Assembly: GCF_003432075.1 (NCBI RefSeq)
Contig: NZ_QWBU01000003.1
Span: 496,001-560,000 of the forward strand
Length of the DNA: 64,000 nucleotides
Direction of reading: 5' to 3'
DNA from: Shinella sp. WSJ-2
GTDB taxonomy: Bacteria > Pseudomonadota > Alphaproteobacteria > Rhizobiales > Rhizobiaceae
In this document: positions 26,731 to 36,475 of the stretch, piece after piece
Position numbering within the stretch: position 1 is the stretch's first letter
How the letters are laid out: each line of letters begins with the position of its first letter
Program-made: the position numbers and the translations under genes
The notes under the pieces: model-generated
What the model saw: only the letters and a program-made list of their open reading frames with translations
Told to the model about the DNA's origin: nothing
Databases searched by the model: none

Positions 26731-27675
26731 ATGAGCGTAGCATTCACCTTCCCCGGCCAGGGCAGCCAGGCCGTCGGCATGGGCAAGGACCTTGCCGACG
26801 CCTTCCCGGAAGCGCGTGCCGTTTTCGCCGAAGTCGACGACGCCCTCGGCCAGAAGCTTTCCAGCATCATGTTCGATGGTCCCGAGGAGACGCTGACGCT
26901 GACGGCCAACGCCCAGCCGGCGCTGATGGCCGTTTCCCTCGCCGTCATGCGCGTGCTCGAAGCGCGCGGCCTGTCGCTGAAGGACAAGGTCGCCTATGTC
27001 GCCGGCCATTCGCTCGGCGAATATTCTGCGCTCTGCGCTGCCGGCACCTTCTCGCTCGCCGACACCGCTCGGCTGCTGCGCATCCGTGGCAATGCCATGC
27101 AGTCGGCCGTTCCGGTCGGCGAGGGCGCCATGGCGGCGATCATCGGCCTGGAGCAGGCGGATGTCGAAGCCATCTGTCAGGAAGCTTCCACGGGCGGGTC
27201 GTGCCAGATCGCCAATGACAATGGCGGCGGCCAGCTAGTGATTTCCGGCTCCAAGCCGGCCGTCGAGATCGCGGCCCGCCTCGCAACGGAAAAGGGCGCC
27301 AAGCGCGCGCTGATGCTGTCCGTTTCCGCGCCCTTCCATTCCGCCCTGATGGCGCCCGCCGCCGATGCCATGCGCGAGGCGCTCGCTGCCGTCGAGGCCA
27401 AGGCCCCGGTCGTGCCTGTCGTCGCCAATGTGCGTGCCGCCCCGGTCAGCGACCCGCAGGAGATCGTCCACCTGCTCGTCGAGCAGGTCACCGGCCAGGT
27501 GCGCTGGCGCGAGACGGTCGAATGGTTCGGCAAGAACGACGTGACGACGCTGTACGAAGTCGGCTCCGGCAAGGTGCTGACGGGGCTGGCGCGCCGCATC
27601 GACAAGTCCGTCACCGGCATCGCCATCAACACGCCGACCGATATCGACAGTGCGCTTGCAGCACTCCTCGGCTGA
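26731..27675 (+). CDS. fabD: Malonyl-CoA:ACP transacylase
   Basis: A 314-residue enzyme that loads malonyl groups onto acyl carrier protein for fatty-acid elongation. FPGQGSQ lies near the N-terminus, and the nucleophile serine is in GHSLGEYSAL near residue 92. The catalytic histidine is in APFHSALM near residue 205. GGGAGAAA precedes the ATG. It heads the cluster fabD-fabG-acpP-fabF and lies 23 bp before fabG. Confidence 0.97.
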   Translation: MSVAFTFPGQGSQAVGMGKDLADAFPEARAVFAEVDDALGQKLSSIMFDGPEETLTLTANAQPALMAVSLAVMRVLEARGLSLKDKVAYVAGHSLGEYSALCAAGTFSLADTARLLRIRGNAMQSAVPVGEGAMAAIIGLEQADVEAICQEASTGGSCQIANDNGGGQLVISGSKPAVEIAARLATEKGAKRALMLSVSAPFHSALMAPAADAMREALAAVEAKAPVVPVVANVRAAPVSDPQEIVHLLVEQVTGQVRWRETVEWFGKNDVTTLYEVGSGKVLTGLARRIDKSVTGIAINTPTDIDSALAALLG

Positions 27676-27698
27676 TCTCTTCTATAAGGAACGCACCC

Positions 27699-28436
27699 AT
27701 GTTTGATCTTTCCGGCCGCAAGGCTCTCGTTACCGGCGCATCCGGCGGCATCGGCGAGGAGATCGCCCGCATCCTGCACGCTCAGGGCGCAATCGTCGGC
27801 CTGCACGGCACCCGCGTGGAAAAGCTCGAAACGCTCGCGAACGAATTCGGCGAACGCGTCCATATCTTCCCGGCCAACCTTTCCGACCGCGCCGAAGTCA
27901 AGGCGCTGGGTGAAAAGGCCGAGGCCGACCTCGGCGGCGTCGACATCCTCGTCAACAATGCCGGCATCACCAAGGACGGCCTGTTCGTGCGTATGAGCGA
28001 TGAGGACTGGGATGCGGTTCTTGAAGTGAACCTGACGGCGGTCTTCCGCCTGACGCGCGAACTGACCCACCCCATGATGCGCCGCCGCTACGGCCGCATC
28101 ATCAACATCACCTCCGTCGTCGGCGTTACCGGCAATCCGGGCCAGGCGAATTACTGCGCCTCCAAAGCCGGCATGATCGGCTTCACCAAGTCGCTCGCTC
28201 AGGAGATCGCGACACGCAATGTCACCGTCAACTGCGTGGCGCCGGGCTTCATCGAGAGCGCGATGACCGGCAAGCTGAACGACAAGCAGAAGGAAGCGAT
28301 CATGGGGGCCATTCCCATGAAGCGCATGGGCACCGGCACGGAAGTCGCTTCCGCCGTCGCCTATCTCGCTTCCTCCGAAGCCTCCTACATGACGGGCCAG
28401 ACGCTGCATGTGAACGGCGGCATGGCGATGATCTAA
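27699..28436 (+). CDS. fabG: 3-oxoacyl-ACP reductase
   Basis: A 245-residue SDR enzyme that reduces beta-ketoacyl-ACP with NADPH. The motifs are TGASGGIG near residue 12, NNAG near 86, the catalytic serine in NITSVVG near 138, and YCASKAG near 151. AAGGA precedes the ATG at 27699; the frame is open further upstream inside fabD but that part is not coding. Its position between fabD and acpP supports the fatty-acid role over other SDR functions. Confidence 0.97.
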   Translation: MFDLSGRKALVTGASGGIGEEIARILHAQGAIVGLHGTRVEKLETLANEFGERVHIFPANLSDRAEVKALGEKAEADLGGVDILVNNAGITKDGLFVRMSDEDWDAVLEVNLTAVFRLTRELTHPMMRRRYGRIINITSVVGVTGNPGQANYCASKAGMIGFTKSLAQEIATRNVTVNCVAPGFIESAMTGKLNDKQKEAIMGAIPMKRMGTGTEVASAVAYLASSEASYMTGQTLHVNGGMAMI

Positions 28437-28718
28437 GGTGGACGAAGTGCCTCGGCGGGCCGGCATGAATTGCATGTTGACCGCTGGCGCACCGGCCATT
28501 TTCGGACTTTGCGGCAGACTTAAACCGTGTTAATCGGGCCATGACTGTCAGCAGTCGACGGGCAAATGCCTGCGCAATCGGGCGGTATGGAACAGTATCG
28601 TCGATGCCGCATTGCCGGTTGAAGAGATTGCCGGATGTGTTCTTGGGGCATATCGGGCGTGTTGAGTGCCCGGCGCTGTGAAAGGCGCCGATCAAAAACA
28701 AAGGTCGAGGAATCCGAC

Positions 28719-28955
28719 ATGAGCGACGTAGCAGAACGCGTAAAGAAAATTGTCATTGATCATCTGGGCGTTGACGCCGAAAAGGTCAGCGAAGGCGCAA
28801 GCTTTATCGATGATCTTGGCGCGGACTCGCTCGACACCGTCGAACTGGTCATGGCCTTCGAAGAAGAATTCGGCGTCGAGATCCCGGACGATGCCGCTGA
28901 CTCGATCCTGACGGTCGGCGACGCCGTCAAGTTCATCGAGAAGGCCCAGGCCTGA
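28719..28955 (+). CDS. acpP: Acyl carrier protein
   Basis: A 78-residue acidic four-helix carrier. The serine that receives 4'-phosphopantetheine is in [10 protein letters not shown] near residue 37. It carries the growing acyl chain between FabD, FabG and FabF. A 282-bp region upstream of it suggests its own promoter, as is usual for this highly expressed gene. AAGGTCGAGGAA lies before the ATG; the frame is open upstream but the start at 28719 is the family start. Confidence 0.98.
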   Translation: MSDVAERVKKIVIDHLGVDAEKVSEGASFIDDLGADSLDTVELVMAFEEEFGVEIPDDAADSILTVGDAVKFIEKAQA

Positions 28956-28968
28956 TCCATTATACCGG

Positions 28969-29012
28969 CGGGCTGCTTTTCGGCAGCCCGTCCCGGTCTC
29001 CGCCCGGAGACC
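28969..29012 (+). promoter_or_regulatory. Tandem hairpins between acpP and fabF
   Basis: Two consecutive perfect stems: CGGGCTGC / GCAGCCCG with loop TTTTCG (28969-28990), and GGTCTCC / GGAGACC with loop GCCC (28995-29012). No T-run follows, so they are better read as partial terminators or mRNA stabilisers that set the excess of ACP over FabF. Confidence 0.6.
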
Positions 29013-29063
29013 ACACCTCCTCTTGGGGAAAAACATAGAATTCTATAGGGTGGATCACGGACG

Positions 29064-30323
29064 ATGAGGCGTGTCGTTATCACGGGTACCGGCATGGTAT
29101 CCCCGCTTGGCTGTGGCACCGAAGTTACCTGGAGCCGGCTTCTTGAGGGGCGCAGTGGCGCTGCCAGGGTGACGACCTTCGAGGTCGAAGACCTTCCTGC
29201 AAAGATTGCCTGCTCGATCCCGCTCGGCGACGGCACTGACGGCACCTACAATGCCGACCAGTGGATGGAGCCGAAGGAACAGCGCAAGGTCGATCCCTTC
29301 ATCGTCTATGCCGTCGCGGCCGCTGATATGGCGCTGGCCGATGCGGGCTGGCATCCCAAGACTGACGAAGACCAGATCGCGACCGGCGTTCTCATCGGCT
29401 CCGGCATCGGCGGCCTCGATGGCATTGTCGAAGCCGGCTACACGCTGCGCGACAAGGGCCCCCGCCGCGTTTCGCCCTTCTTCATTCCCGGCCGCCTGAT
29501 CAACCTCGCCTCCGGCCAGGTCTCGATCAAGCACAAGCTGCGCGGCCCGAACCATTCCGTCGTCACCGCCTGCTCGACTGGCGCGCACGCCATCGGCGAC
29601 GCCAGCCGCCTGATCGCGCTGGGTGACGCCGACGTGATTGTCGCCGGCGGCGCCGAATCCCCGATCTGCCGCATCGCGCTTGCCGGCTTCGCCGCCTGCA
29701 AGGCGCTGTCGACCGAACGCAACGACGATCCGACCGCAGCCTCCCGTCCGTATGACCGCGATCGCGACGGTTTCGTCATGGGCGAGGGCGCCGGCATCGT
29801 CGTTCTGGAAGAGCTGGAACACGCCAAGGCGCGCGGCGCGAAGATCTATGCCGAAGTCGTCGGCTACGGCCTGTCGGGCGATGCCTACCACATCACCGCG
29901 CCTTCGGAAGACGGCGACGGCGCATACCGCTGCATGCAGATGGCGTTGAAGCGCGCCGGCATTCCGGCGAGCGAAATCGACTACATCAATTCTCACGGCA
30001 CCTCGACCATGGCCGACACGATCGAGCTTGGCGCGGTTGAGCGTCTGATGGGCGATGCCGCCTCGCGCCTATCGATGTCCTCGACCAAGTCGGCCATCGG
30101 CCATCTTTTGGGTGCCGCCGGCGCGGTCGAAGCTATCTTCTCGGCCCTGGCGATCCGCGACAACATCGCCCCGCCGACGCTGAACCTAGACAATCCCGCC
30201 GTCGAGACGGCGATCGACCTTGTGCCGCACAAGGCACGCAAGCGCGAGATCAACGTGGCGCTGTCCAACTCGTTCGGCTTCGGCGGAACGAATGCGTCGC
30301 TGGTTCTCAAGCGCTACGCTTGA
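29064..30323 (+). CDS. fabF: Beta-ketoacyl-ACP synthase II
   Basis: A 419-residue condensing enzyme that elongates acyl-ACP with malonyl-ACP. The Cys-His-His triad is present: VTACSTGAH near residue 170, NSHGTSTMADT near 310, and AIGHLLGAAG near 347. The order acpP-fabF is conserved. Length is normal. After the stop a short perfect stem (CCGGGGC / GCCCCGG, 30331-30348) without a T-run may slow transcription before mltG. Confidence 0.97.
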   Translation: MRRVVITGTGMVSPLGCGTEVTWSRLLEGRSGAARVTTFEVEDLPAKIACSIPLGDGTDGTYNADQWMEPKEQRKVDPFIVYAVAAADMALADAGWHPKTDEDQIATGVLIGSGIGGLDGIVEAGYTLRDKGPRRVSPFFIPGRLINLASGQVSIKHKLRGPNHSVVTACSTGAHAIGDASRLIALGDADVIVAGGAESPICRIALAGFAACKALSTERNDDPTAASRPYDRDRDGFVMGEGAGIVVLEELEHAKARGAKIYAEVVGYGLSGDAYHITAPSEDGDGAYRCMQMALKRAGIPASEIDYINSHGTSTMADTIELGAVERLMGDAASRLSMSSTKSAIGHLLGAAGAVEAIFSALAIRDNIAPPTLNLDNPAVETAIDLVPHKARKREINVALSNSFGFGGTNASLVLKRYA

Positions 30324-30429
30324 TCCCGGTCCGGGGCTCTCGCCCCGGCGCACCGCCGCCCGCCCGATGGCTTTTGCCCCGGGGCGTTATACACTCGCAT
30401 GTGAAAAGCGGGTTCATCCTGCTTTTGCC

Positions 30430-30460
30430 GTATTGCTCTGCTGAACACGTCGAGCAATAC
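30430..30460 (+). promoter_or_regulatory. Inverted repeat in the mltG leader
   Basis: GTATTGCTC (30430-30438) and GAGCAATAC (30452-30460) are perfect 9-bp arms around 13 nt. The repeat ends 21 bp before the mltG start. It could be an operator or an RNA hairpin that affects translation. Confidence 0.45.
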
Positions 30461-30481
30461 CAGAACCTATGAGGACAGTCC

Positions 30482-31663
30482 GTGAGCGACACGAACGAAC
30501 CCGGCGAGACCCAGTTTGGCCGCGGCGAGGCATCCGGCCAGCCGCGCATCATTCCGAAGTCCGCCAAGGAGGCGCTCCGCCCCGAACAGGTGCCTGAGCC
30601 GCCGAGCCGCCGCCGCTCGCGCAAGGCCCGCAGCCAGCTCGTCATCTTCCTGAATTTCGTCATGACCGTCATCGTTTTCGCAACGCTGATCGGTGTGGGT
30701 ATCTTCTACTACGGTGTGAAGAGCTACGAGGAGGCCGGTCCGCTCCAGGCCAACACGAATTTCATCGTGCGCGCGGGGGCGGGCACCAATGAAATCGCCT
30801 CGAACCTCGAGCGCAACAACATCATCACCGACAGCCGCGTCTTCCGCGTGCTCTCGCGCATCTATCTCGATGGCGAGACGCTGAAGGCCGGCGAATACGA
30901 GATCAAGGCCGGCGCCACCATGCGCGAGATCGTCGAATTGCTGAAATCCGGCAAGTCGATCCTCTACAGCGTGTCGGTTCCCGAGGGGCTGACGGTCAAG
31001 CAGGTGTTCAAGCGCCTGCAGGAAGACCCGGTGCTGGAAGGCGACCTGCCGCAGGAGCTGCCCGCAGAAGGCTCCCTGATGACCGATACCTATAAGTTCT
31101 CGCGCGGCACCAAGCGCGCCGATATCGTCCAGCAGATGCTGACCGCGCAGAAGAACCTGATCGACCAGATCTGGGAAAAGCGAGACGACAACCTGCCGGT
31201 CGCGACCCGCGAGGAGTTCGTCACGCTCGCCTCGATCGTTGAGAAGGAAACCGGTCGCGCCGACGAGCGCTCCCGCGTCGCTTCCGTCTTCATGAACCGT
31301 CTCGACAAGGGCATGCGCCTGCAATCCGACCCGACGATCATCTACGGCATTTTCGGCGGCGACGGGAAACCGGCGGACCGGCCGATCTACCAATCGGACC
31401 TCGAAAAACAGACGCCCTACAATACCTATATCATCAAGGGCCTGCCGCCGACGCCGATCGCCAATCCGGGCCGCGCGGCGCTCGAAGCCGTCGCCAACCC
31501 GTCACGCACCAGCGACCTCTACTTCGTCGCCGACGGTACAGGGGGGCACGTCTTTGCCGAGACGCTGGACGAGCACAACCAGAATGTCCGCCGCTGGCGC
31601 AAGCTGGAAGCGGAGAAGGCGGCAGCCACCGCCAAGGAAGCCGAGGGCGCAACGTCGCAGTGA
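30482..31663 (+). CDS. mltG: Endolytic murein transglycosylase MltG (YceG-like)
   Basis: A 393-residue inner-membrane enzyme that cuts nascent peptidoglycan strands within the chain and is thought to set glycan length. The cytoplasmic N-terminus is about 55 residues long, longer than in E. coli. One membrane helix (about 57-78), a LysM-like domain and the YceG domain follow. The catalytic glutamate is in LASIVEKETGR near residue 257. The start is GTG at 30482 with GAGGACAG before it. The order fabF-mltG-yicC-gmk is typical of rhizobia. Confidence 0.94.
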   Translation: MSDTNEPGETQFGRGEASGQPRIIPKSAKEALRPEQVPEPPSRRRSRKARSQLVIFLNFVMTVIVFATLIGVGIFYYGVKSYEEAGPLQANTNFIVRAGAGTNEIASNLERNNIITDSRVFRVLSRIYLDGETLKAGEYEIKAGATMREIVELLKSGKSILYSVSVPEGLTVKQVFKRLQEDPVLEGDLPQELPAEGSLMTDTYKFSRGTKRADIVQQMLTAQKNLIDQIWEKRDDNLPVATREEFVTLASIVEKETGRADERSRVASVFMNRLDKGMRLQSDPTIIYGIFGGDGKPADRPIYQSDLEKQTPYNTYIIKGLPPTPIANPGRAALEAVANPSRTSDLYFVADGTGGHVFAETLDEHNQNVRRWRKLEAEKAAATAKEAEGATSQ

Positions 31664-31677
31664 TCGGCATCATATTC

Positions 31678-31714
31678 AACGGCCCCTGCGCTTCCGCCCG
31701 GGGCCGTTTTGTTT
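31678..31714 (+). terminator. Rho-independent terminator after mltG
   Basis: AACGGCCCC and GGGGCCGTT form a 9-bp perfect stem around 13 nt, followed by TTGTTT. It lies 14 bp after the mltG stop. Confidence 0.85.
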
Positions 31715-31864
31715 ATGGGCGAAAGCTTTGTGTGGATCGCGGCCCGTTCGGTACGCTTGCCCGTTTCCAACCCCGTGAAACTGCTTCACTTTGAAACCTG
31801 AATTCGCGTGAGCTGCGCGGACCCGGCTGCCTCCCGTTCCGGTGAGGCGCCACAGGAGGCTGAC

Positions 31865-32752
31865 ATGACATTGCAATCGATGACCGGCTTTTCCCGGGTC
31901 GAGGGGACCAGCGGGCGCACGCGCTGGGCATGGGAACTGCGCTCGGTGAACGGCAAGGGACTGGACCTGCGCCTTCGTCTTCCGCCCGGCCTTGAGGCGC
32001 TGGAGGCGGATGTGCGCCGGCTTTCGGGCGAGGCCTTCTCGCGCGGCAATCTCCAGATCGGGCTTGCTGCCAGCGCCAGCGAGGCGCAGGTCGAGGCCGT
32101 GGTGAACCAGGGGGCACTGGCCGCCGTGCTGGCACTGCGCGACCAGTTGGCCGGCACCATCGACCCCGCGCCGCTGAAGCTCGACACGCTGCTGTCGGTG
32201 CGCGGCATCGTCGATTTCCGCGAGGCTGAAGAAAGCGAAACGGAACGCGCGACGCGCGATGCTGATATCCGCACCGGCCTGGCCGAGGCAATCCGCCGTC
32301 TCACCGACATGCGGCGCAAGGAGGGGGCTGCTCTTGCCCAGGTCCTGTTGGGGCAGGTGGCGCGCATCGAAACCCTGACGGCGACCGTCGAGGCGGACCC
32401 GTCGCGCAGCGTTTCGGCGATTGCCGAGCGGCTTTCCGCCCAGGTCGCCATGCTGATGCAGGGCACGACGGCACTCGACCGCGACCGCCTGCATCAGGAG
32501 GCCGCGCTGCTGGCCACCAAGGCGGATTTGCGCGAAGAGATCGACAGGCTGAAGGCGCATGTCCGTGCCGCGCGCGAACTGATCGCCGAAGGCGGCCCGA
32601 TCGGGCGCAAGCTCGATTTTCTCGCACAGGAATTTAACCGGGAATCGAATACCATCTGTTCCAAGTCGAACGCCGCTGCTGTAACGGCTGCAGGCATCGA
32701 ACTGAAGGTCGTCATCGACCAGTTCCGCGAACAGGTCCAGAATCTGGAGTAG
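31865..32752 (+). CDS. yicC: YicC/YloC family endoribonuclease
   Basis: A 295-residue protein. The N-terminal YicC domain starts MTLQSMTGFSRVEG. The C-terminal DUF1732 region contains GRKLDFLAQEFNRESNT, the most conserved part of the family. Members have been shown to be RNases or RNA-decay factors, for example YicC in E. coli acting on a small RNA. AGGAGG lies 6 bp before the ATG at 31865, which decides the start. It is followed by gmk with only 3 bp between, so they are co-transcribed. Confidence 0.93.
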   Translation: MTLQSMTGFSRVEGTSGRTRWAWELRSVNGKGLDLRLRLPPGLEALEADVRRLSGEAFSRGNLQIGLAASASEAQVEAVVNQGALAAVLALRDQLAGTIDPAPLKLDTLLSVRGIVDFREAEESETERATRDADIRTGLAEAIRRLTDMRRKEGAALAQVLLGQVARIETLTATVEADPSRSVSAIAERLSAQVAMLMQGTTALDRDRLHQEAALLATKADLREEIDRLKAHVRAARELIAEGGPIGRKLDFLAQEFNRESNTICSKSNAAAVTAAGIELKVVIDQFREQVQNLE

Positions 32753-32755
32753 GCC

Positions 32756-33415
32756 ATGGCCGAGCCGTCGAAACACATCCAAATCGAACGCCGCGGGCTC
32801 ATGCTCGTCATCTCCTCGCCGTCTGGCGCGGGCAAGTCGACGATCGCGCGCAACCTGCTGGAGGCCGATCCGGGTCTCAGCCTGTCGGTCAGCGTCACGA
32901 CCCGCCAGCGCCGCGCCAGCGAGATCGCCGGCCGGCACTACCACTTTATCAATCACAAGGAATTCGAGCGCCTGCGCGACAGCGATGCGCTGCTGGAATG
33001 GGCCGAGGTGCACGGCAATTTCTACGGCACGCCGCGCGAGCCGGTGGAAGAGGCGATGTCCGCGGGCCGCGACATGCTTTTCGACATCGACTGGCAGGGC
33101 GCCCAGCAGCTCCAGGAGAAGATGCCGGCCGACGTCGTCTCGATCTTCATTCTGCCGCCGTCGATGACCGAATTGCAATCGCGCCTGCACCGCCGCGCGG
33201 AGGACACCGAAGAGGTCATCCAGACCCGCCTTGCCAATTCCCGCGCCGAAATCGAGCATTGGCGGGAATATGACTATGTCATCCTCAACGACGACCTCTC
33301 CGTCGCCTTCGACGCGGTGCAGAGCATCGTCAAGGCCGAACGCCTGCGCCGCGACCGCCGCCACGGCCTGTTCGAGTTCGTGACGAAATTGGTGACGGAA
33401 AAGCCGGTTTTGTAA
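32756..33415 (+). CDS. gmk: Guanylate kinase
   Basis: A 219-residue kinase that converts GMP to GDP with ATP. The P-loop [10 protein letters not shown] lies near residue 20, and the GMP-binding region [11 protein letters not shown] near 48 with YHFI and [13 protein letters not shown] follows. It is the last gene of the mltG-yicC-gmk group and convergent with rsmA. A short imperfect stem near 33431-33449 lies at the junction and overlaps the rsmA stop. Confidence 0.97.
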   Translation: MAEPSKHIQIERRGLMLVISSPSGAGKSTIARNLLEADPGLSLSVSVTTRQRRASEIAGRHYHFINHKEFERLRDSDALLEWAEVHGNFYGTPREPVEEAMSAGRDMLFDIDWQGAQQLQEKMPADVVSIFILPPSMTELQSRLHRRAEDTEEVIQTRLANSRAEIEHWREYDYVILNDDLSVAFDAVQSIVKAERLRRDRRHGLFEFVTKLVTEKPVL

Positions 33416-33440
33416 TTGAGAGAGGTGAGCGCCCGTTTTT

Positions 33441-34268
33441 TTAAAGGGCGTTCGCCAGCCGAACGAATTCTTCCACGCTGAGCGTCTCCGCCCGGCGCTG
33501 CGGATCGATCTCCGCCCGTGCCAGCAGGGCTTCCCCGCCCAGCGATTTCACGCTCTGGCGCAGCATTTTGCGGCGCTGGCCGAAGGCGGCGTGGGTGACG
33601 CGCTCCAGCGCCGCGACGTCGCAAGGCAGCGGATTGGCGATCGGCTCAAGATGCACCACCGAGGACGTTACCTTCGGCGGGGGCGTGAAGGCCTGCGGCG
33701 GCACGTCGAAGGCCATGCGGGCGTCCGTGCGCCAGCCGCAGAGCACGCCGAGGCGGCCGTAATGGTCGTCGTTCTCTTGCGCCACGATGCGCAGGCCCAC
33801 CTCGCGCTGGAACATCAGCGTCAGCGAATCCCAGAACGGCGGCCAGGCCTTCGGCAAGAGCCAGTTGACGAGCAGCTGCGTGCCGACATTGTAGGGCAGG
33901 TTGGCGATGATACGGACGGGCTCGCCCGGCGCCAGCACCTCGAAATCCGTCTTCAGCGCATCGCCTTCGATGACCGTCAGGCGGCCCGGATAATGGTCGG
34001 AAATTTCCGCCAGCGCGGGAAGGCAGCGCGAATCCCGCTCGATGGCGATGACGCGCTTGGCGCCCAGCGCCAGGATGGCCCGCGTCAGGCCGCCGGGGCC
34101 GGGGCCGACTTCGATCACCGTATGGTTTTCGATGGGGCCGGCGGTGCGGGCGATCTTCTGCGTCAGGTTGAGATCGAGCAGAAAGTTCTGGCCTAGCGCC
34201 TTCTTGGCATCGAGCCCATGACGCTGGATGACGTCGCGGAGCGGCGGAAGTCCGTCGATGGCGGCCAT
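33441..34268 (-). CDS. rsmA: 16S rRNA (adenine(1518)-N(6)/adenine(1519)-N(6))-dimethyltransferase
   Basis: A 275-residue SAM-dependent enzyme (KsgA) that dimethylates two adjacent adenines near the 3' end of 16S rRNA; loss gives kasugamycin resistance. GQNFLLD near residue 24, the SAM motif [14 protein letters not shown] near 53, and the adenine-binding NLPYNVGT near 121 are present. Its ATG shares one base with the pdxA stop (TGATG on the minus strand), so translation is coupled. Last gene of the lptF-lptG-lptD-surA-pdxA-rsmA operon. Confidence 0.97.
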   Translation of the reverse strand: MAAIDGLPPLRDVIQRHGLDAKKALGQNFLLDLNLTQKIARTAGPIENHTVIEVGPGPGGLTRAILALGAKRVIAIERDSRCLPALAEISDHYPGRLTVIEGDALKTDFEVLAPGEPVRIIANLPYNVGTQLLVNWLLPKAWPPFWDSLTLMFQREVGLRIVAQENDDHYGRLGVLCGWRTDARMAFDVPPQAFTPPPKVTSSVVHLEPIANPLPCDVAALERVTHAAFGQRRKMLRQSVKSLGGEALLARAEIDPQRRAETLSVEEFVRLANAL

Positions 34269-35296
34269 CAGCGGGTCTCCTTCGCTGCGTGCAGGGCAAG
34301 GTCCTGGGCGAGGCGCAGCGCGGCCAGCAGGCTGTCCGGGCGGGCGATGCCCTTGCCGGCAATGGCAAAAGCCGTGCCGTGGTCGGGAGATGTGCGGATG
34401 AAAGGCAGGCCGAGCGTTGCGTTGACGGAATCGTCGAAGCCGAGCGCCTTGGCGGGGATCAGTGCCTGATCGTGATACATGCAGAGCGCCACGTCATAGG
34501 TGGCGCGCGCCGCGTCGTGGAACATCGTGTCGGCGGGCAGAGGGCCGACGGCAGCAATGCCGGTTGCCTTTAGGCGCTCGACGGCCGGCCGCACGATCGC
34601 ATCGTCCTCCAATCCCAGTGCGCCGCCTTCGCCCGCATGTGGGTTGAGGCCGGCAATGGCGAGGCGGGGCTGGGCGATGCCGAAGCGCTGGCGGAGATCC
34701 CGTTCGGTGATGACGGCTGTTTCTACAATGAGGTCTTCGGTCAGCGCCGCCGGCACGTCCTTCAGCGGGATATGGATCGTCACGGGAACGGCGCGCAGCT
34801 TCGGCCCGGCCAGCAGCATCACAGGGAGCATTGTCTGGCCGGTCGCCTTGGCCGCGAGATCGGCGAGGAATTCGGTGTGACCGGGAAAGCTGAAACCGGC
34901 ATCGTAGAGCACGGCCTTGGCGATGGGGTTGGTCACGACGGCGGATGTCCGCCCGGCCATGGTGAGCGCGACGGCGGTTTCGATGGCGCCGGTGATGGCG
35001 GCGGCATTGCGCGGATCGGGTGCTCCGGGCACAACGGCTGCGGCGCAATCGGAGGCCAGAACCGGAAGGGCATCGAAGAAGAGTTCCGTGGCCGTCTCGG
35101 GCGTGGCGGAGGCCACGGCAATATCAAGGCCCAGCAGCGCCGCGCGGTCGCGCAGTACCGCGGCATCGCCGATGAACAGGAAGGGCGGCAGGGAAAGCGA
35201 GCGACGGGCCGACCAGAGGGCCAGCGTAATGTCAGGCCCGATCCCCGCCGGATCGCCCATGGTGAGCGCCAGCGGAGGAAGTTGCGTCGTCGTCAT
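34268..35296 (-). CDS. pdxA: 4-hydroxythreonine-4-phosphate dehydrogenase
   Basis: A 342-residue NAD-dependent, metal-binding enzyme of vitamin B6 synthesis. It oxidises 4-phosphohydroxy-L-threonine to the unstable precursor used by Pdx[12 protein letters not shown] near the N-terminus, the [11 protein letters not shown] region and [16 protein letters not shown] near residue 265 are family motifs. The pdxA-rsmA pairing downstream of surA is the same as in E. coli and other proteobacteria. Confidence 0.96.
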   Translation of the reverse strand: MTTTQLPPLALTMGDPAGIGPDITLALWSARRSLSLPPFLFIGDAAVLRDRAALLGLDIAVASATPETATELFFDALPVLASDCAAAVVPGAPDPRNAAAITGAIETAVALTMAGRTSAVVTNPIAKAVLYDAGFSFPGHTEFLADLAAKATGQTMLPVMLLAGPKLRAVPVTIHIPLKDVPAALTEDLIVETAVITERDLRQRFGIAQPRLAIAGLNPHAGEGGALGLEDDAIVRPAVERLKATGIAAVGPLPADTMFHDAARATYDVALCMYHDQALIPAKALGFDDSVNATLGLPFIRTSPDHGTAFAIAGKGIARPDSLLAALRLAQDLALHAAKETR

Positions 35297-35397
35297 GGGA
35301 TGCCTGCCATAGCGGGTTTGGAGAAGCGCCCCGCATTCGGGGCACGAGAGCCTGATCCTGTCGGGCCGGCACCTAAGCGTCGTGCCAACCGTATGGA

Positions 35398-36342
35398 TCA
35401 GCGCTCGGTGATCGTTGCCTTCTTGCGCAGCTCGGCGATGTACTTCTTGCTGTTCTCGTCGCCTTCATTGCCCTTGGAGTTGGCGAGATCCTCGGCGCGG
35501 AACACCATTTCGGCGGCAACGTCGTCGTTGACTTCGCGCTTCTTGCAGATCGCGAGATATTCGACGCCACGTTCCGTAACGCGGGTGCCGGTCGTCTGGC
35601 CGTTCGACTTCTCGATCAGCGGCTTCCAGTCCTCGGGCAACTGCGGGGCAAGCACGCGGCCGAGATCGCGGATCGAGACGTCATGCATCGTCGCGGCAAA
35701 GATCTTGGCCTGATCGCAGCCGGGGAACTTCGAACGCGAGGCTTCCGCTTCGGACTTGCGCTTGCCGAGAATGGCGTTGCGGCGCTTTTCTGGCACGACG
35801 AAGATGACCTGCTTGAGGAAGTATTCGGTCGTGACCGGCTTCTTGCCGCCGTTTTCCTGCATGCGCTCCACCAGCGACTTGGCGTTGGTGCCGCCATTGC
35901 CGTAGCGGGCGTTGACGACGCGCGGCCAGCTCATCTGCAGGGCGATGTACTGCTTGAAATGGTCCGAGCCGACGCCAGCGCGGTCGAGGATCTGGCCGAG
36001 CTGCTGGAGGGTCATCTTGTTCGTCGAGGCAAAGCGCGCATAGGACGCATCGACCTCGGCTTGGCTGACGGAGGCCTTGAGGCGAAGGATTTCAGCACGC
36101 TTCAGGGTGTCGTCGATCATCTGTTCGCGGGCCATGGCGCGCAGATTGCCCTTGGCGCGCTGCAGGCGCAGGAAGGCGGCGCGGCGCTCGACGTCACCGG
36201 AGGTAACGGGCGAATTGTTGACGACCGCCACCACGGTGCTGCCGGCCGCCTGAACGGTGCCGGTGGGGGCCACGATCGTAACGGCCGCAGCGAGCGCGAC
36301 GCCCATCATCATGGAACGCACCAGAGATTGCCTGCCCATCAT
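35398..36342 (-). CDS. SurA-like periplasmic chaperone / peptidyl-prolyl isomerase family protein
   Basis: About 314 residues with a signal peptide (ending about VQAAGS). A SurA-type N-terminal domain follows, with [20 protein letters not shown], the expected opening of SurA chaperones. A clear parvulin domain with its usual motifs is hard to see, so it may be a chaperone without isomerase activity. SurA helps outer-membrane proteins, LptD above all, to fold. The lptD gene is directly upstream, which supports the role. Two adjacent ATG codons (36342 and 36339) follow AAAGGGA; a start ten codons upstream is less likely. Confidence 0.85.
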   Translation of the reverse strand: MMGRQSLVRSMMMGVALAAAVTIVAPTGTVQAAGSTVVAVVNNSPVTSGDVERRAAFLRLQRAKGNLRAMAREQMIDDTLKRAEILRLKASVSQAEVDASYARFASTNKMTLQQLGQILDRAGVGSDHFKQYIALQMSWPRVVNARYGNGGTNAKSLVERMQENGGKKPVTTEYFLKQVIFVVPEKRRNAILGKRKSEAEASRSKFPGCDQAKIFAATMHDVSIRDLGRVLAPQLPEDWKPLIEKSNGQTTGTRVTERGVEYLAICKKREVNDDVAAEMVFRAEDLANSKGNEGDENSKKYIAELRKKATITER

Positions 36343-36475
36343 GCCAGTCCCTTTCCCAAAGCCATTCTGCACTCGCCGGGGCGCGCCTTACAGCGCGCGC
36401 AACCGTTGCCGGCGAGCGTTTCTCCCCGATGTGCATAAACCATGCGGCCAAACGATGACAAGAGCAGCGCGACGC

